Of a stretch of 64,000 bases of DNA, positions 62,571-64,000 are shown in pieces. The position numbers and the translations under genes are program-made. The notes below the pieces were generated by a model. That model was not told the DNA's origin. It did not search any database and saw only the letters and a program-made list of their open reading frames with translations. Every line of letters starts with the position of its first letter. Within the stretch, counting starts at the first letter, position 1. Source of the DNA: Sorangium cellulosum (GTDB lineage Bacteria; Myxococcota_A; Polyangia; Polyangiales; Polyangiaceae); assembly GCF_002950945.1 (NCBI RefSeq), contig NZ_CP012673.1, forward strand, positions 11,236,501 through 11,300,500. The letters are read 5' to 3'.

Positions 62571-64000
62571 TCACGCGCTGCGACGCGCGTCCGCGCTCGC
62601 GGGGGAGCGGGTTGCTGCCCCCCGGCGGCGCCGGACGCCGCGCGCCCCGAGCAGGGCGGCCAGCAAGAGCCATGGCGCAGGGTTCACCCTCGCGGTGGCC
62701 GGCGCCGCGCTGCACCCGTCGGCGCGGGGCGTCGGCGTGCCGCCGCTCGATCCAGCGGTCGTCGAGGCGCTGCTCCCCGCACCGCCGGTGACGGAAGTGC
62801 TCCCGTCACCGCCAGCGCCGCCTTCGCCACCGGTGGCAGCGCCGCCGGCCCCGACGCTGCTGCTGACCGCGGTCCCGGCGCTGCCGCTGCCGGCGCTGCC
62901 GCTGCTGCCGCCTTCGCCGCCGCTGCCGCCGGGCCCGCCGCCGCCGCCCGAGCCTCCCGCGGCCGTGCCGCCTTCGCCGCCGCCGCCCGAGCCTCCCGCG
63001 GCCGCGCCGCCCTCGCCGCCGCCGCCCGAGCCTCCCGCAGCCGCGCCGCCCTCGCCGCCGCCGCCCGAGCCTCCCGCGGCCGCGCCGCCCTCGCCGCCGC
63101 CGCCCGAGCCTCCCGCGGCCGCGCCGCCCTCGCCGCCGCCTCCCGCGACGCAAACACCGCTCTCGCAAGCTCCGTCGCCGGCGATGGCGACGCCGGGCGT
63201 GTACAGCAGCGACTCGACCTCCGCGCTGCAATCGGCAGCACAGCCGCCGAGGAAGAGCACACGGCCGTCCGCGAGCGGCGTCACCGTGGACGACGCGCGC
63301 GGCGTGCCGATCGACCGATCGATCGTCCACGTGCCGGTCAGCGGATCATAGAGCTGGATGAAAGCAGGGGATGGAGCCAAGTAGAGCGGCCTGACGGGTA
63401 TCGCGGCGACCCTGCCGTCGGCGAGCAGCACGAGGGACGTGTGATCGCCGCAGTCGTTCATCGGGCCGGTGATCGCCCAGCGATCGCTCTCGGGGTCGTA
63501 CAGCTCCGCGAGGCAGCCAGGGTTGTGGACGACAAGGACCTTCCCATCCAGCAACACCGCGGCAGATACCGTCTCCTCGTCGAAGCGCGGCACCGCGGTC
63601 ACCCTCCAGCTGTTCGTGAGCGGGTCGTAGAGCTCGGGCAGGGTGCTGACGTACCACCCCTCCCAGTTGACCCCCCTCCCGCCCGCGATCAGCACCTTGC
63701 CGTTCCGCAGCAGGACGGCCGTGTGGTCGACGTGGGGGTAATTCATCGCCGAGGCAGAGGTCCACGCGTTCGTCTCGGGATCGAGCAGATCGGCGAAGGC
63801 ATAGTAATACGTCCTGTCGAAGCCCGTGACGAGGATCTTGCCGTTCGGCAGCGGCGTGAACGTCGTGTACTCGTGGCCGTTCCGCGGCGCGACGGCCGTC
63901 GTCCAGGCGTCGGTCTCGGGGTCGTACCGCTCGTAGACCGTGCCGTCGCCCATGACGAAGACGCCGCCGTCCTGGAGCAGCACGGCCCTGTGAGCGCCGC
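62571..64000 (-). CDS. Kelch-repeat secreted protein with MYXO-CTERM-like tail (partial)
   Basis: The gene enters from the right edge, so its N-terminus is missing. At least six Kelch-type blades are visible (VLLQDGGVFVMG, TPLPNGKILVTG, VLLRNGKVLIAGG, VLLDGKVLVVHN, VLLADGRVAAIP, TPLADGRVLFLGG), each with a YDP.T..W element. A low-complexity Gly/Glu/Ala region follows, then Ser/Thr-rich sequence and a sorting tail: Cys near DGCSAAP, a short hydrophobic helix (PWLLLAALLGARG) and VRRRRG, as in MYXO-CTERM proteins. Probably displayed on the cell surface. Confidence 0.85.
   Translation of the reverse strand, partial: GAHRAVLLQDGGVFVMGDGTVYERYDPETDAWTTAVAPRNGHEYTTFTPLPNGKILVTGFDRTYYYAFADLLDPETNAWTSASAMNYPHVDHTAVLLRNGKVLIAGGRGVNWEGWYVSTLPELYDPLTNSWRVTAVPRFDEETVSAAVLLDGKVLVVHNPGCLAELYDPESDRWAITGPMNDCGDHTSLVLLADGRVAAIPVRPLYLAPSPAFIQLYDPLTGTWTIDRSIGTPRASSTVTPLADGRVLFLGGCAADCSAEVESLLYTPGVAIAGDGACESGVCVAGGGGEGGAAAGGSGGGGEGGAAAGGSGGGGEGGAAAGGSGGGGEGGAAAGGSGGGGEGGTAAGGSGGGGGPGGSGGEGGSSGSAGSGSAGTAVSSSVGAGGAATGGEGGAGGDGSTSVTGGAGSSASTTAGSSGGTPTPRADGCSAAPATARVNPAPWLLLAALLGARGVRRRRGAATRSPASADARRSA
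62938..63150. repeat. 39-bp tandem repeat in the Kelch gene
   Basis: About five units of 39 bases encode a 13-residue Gly/Glu/Ala/Ser repeat (GGGGEGGAAAGGS on the coding strand). Units are nearly identical at DNA level, so copy number is likely variable between strains. The encoded stretch is a flexible spacer between the propeller and the membrane tail. Confidence 0.85.

Overview
The window reads as a chromosomal segment of a myxobacterium, most likely a Sorangium/Polyangium-like member of the Polyangiales. This is inferred from very high GC, large intergenic spaces, many secreted lipoproteins with simple-repeat linkers, Ser/Thr kinases with TPR tails, plant-polysaccharide enzymes, and a Kelch protein ending in a MYXO-CTERM-like tail. 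No 16S or other species marker is present.

Layout. 0-4.4 kb: housekeeping block rpsF-rpsR-rplI and dnaB, split by a reverse-strand PfkB sugar kinase. 4.5-12.7 kb: a CehA/McbA-like secreted protein, a small lipoprotein and a secreted nuclease, then an accessory patch: a duplicated CehA fragment, a PD-(D/E)XK Rpn-like gene with a dispersed repeat, gene remnants, a 156-bp tandem duplication fused to a RadC/JAB fragment, and a CACAGAGG palindrome. 12.9-25.4 kb: tsaC/Sua5, a DUF882 peptidase-like protein, then a signalling island (PrkA kinase, PP2C phosphatase, FIST sensor, Ser/Thr kinase with TolB-like and TPR parts) and a three-gene ABC-2 exporter with overlapping start and stop codons. 25.6-42.3 kb: a large beta-propeller/vWD lipoprotein, an IS4 remnant, a SIR2-AAA NTPase gene, rnk, and a cluster of secreted carbohydrate-active proteins (beta-helix protein, GH3 enzyme, FG-GAP protein, SGNH hydrolase) around an AraC regulator. 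42.4-50.3 kb: a giant membrane-anchored AAA/16xWD40 protein divergent from a small membrane protein and an SPFH protein, a third Rpn-like gene and a frameshifted gene. 50.3-58.5 kb: a PEGA/TPR protein with two Cys-rich lipoproteins, a TIR-transmembrane protein of visibly lower GC, and a LysR/GST/PPOX group with a 17-bp palindromic operator candidate. 58.6-60.3 kb: a second accessory patch with the near-identical Rpn-like gene, two more repeat copies, an IS630 fragment and the 3' end of a tRNA or tmRNA. 60.3-64 kb: a Rieske oxygenase divergent from an AraC regulator, and a Kelch protein cut by the window edge.

The strongest leads for undescribed biology are three multi-domain proteins that pair NAD-consuming or NTPase sensor folds with unusual partners: SIR2-AAA (29.6-31.5 kb), AAA-TM-WD40 (42.4-46.2 kb) and TIR-TM-beta-sandwich (54.2-55.4 kb). 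The fourth is the Rpn-like element, present in two near-identical copies that share about 165 bp of upstream sequence. All functional proposals for these are inference; no homology search was run.
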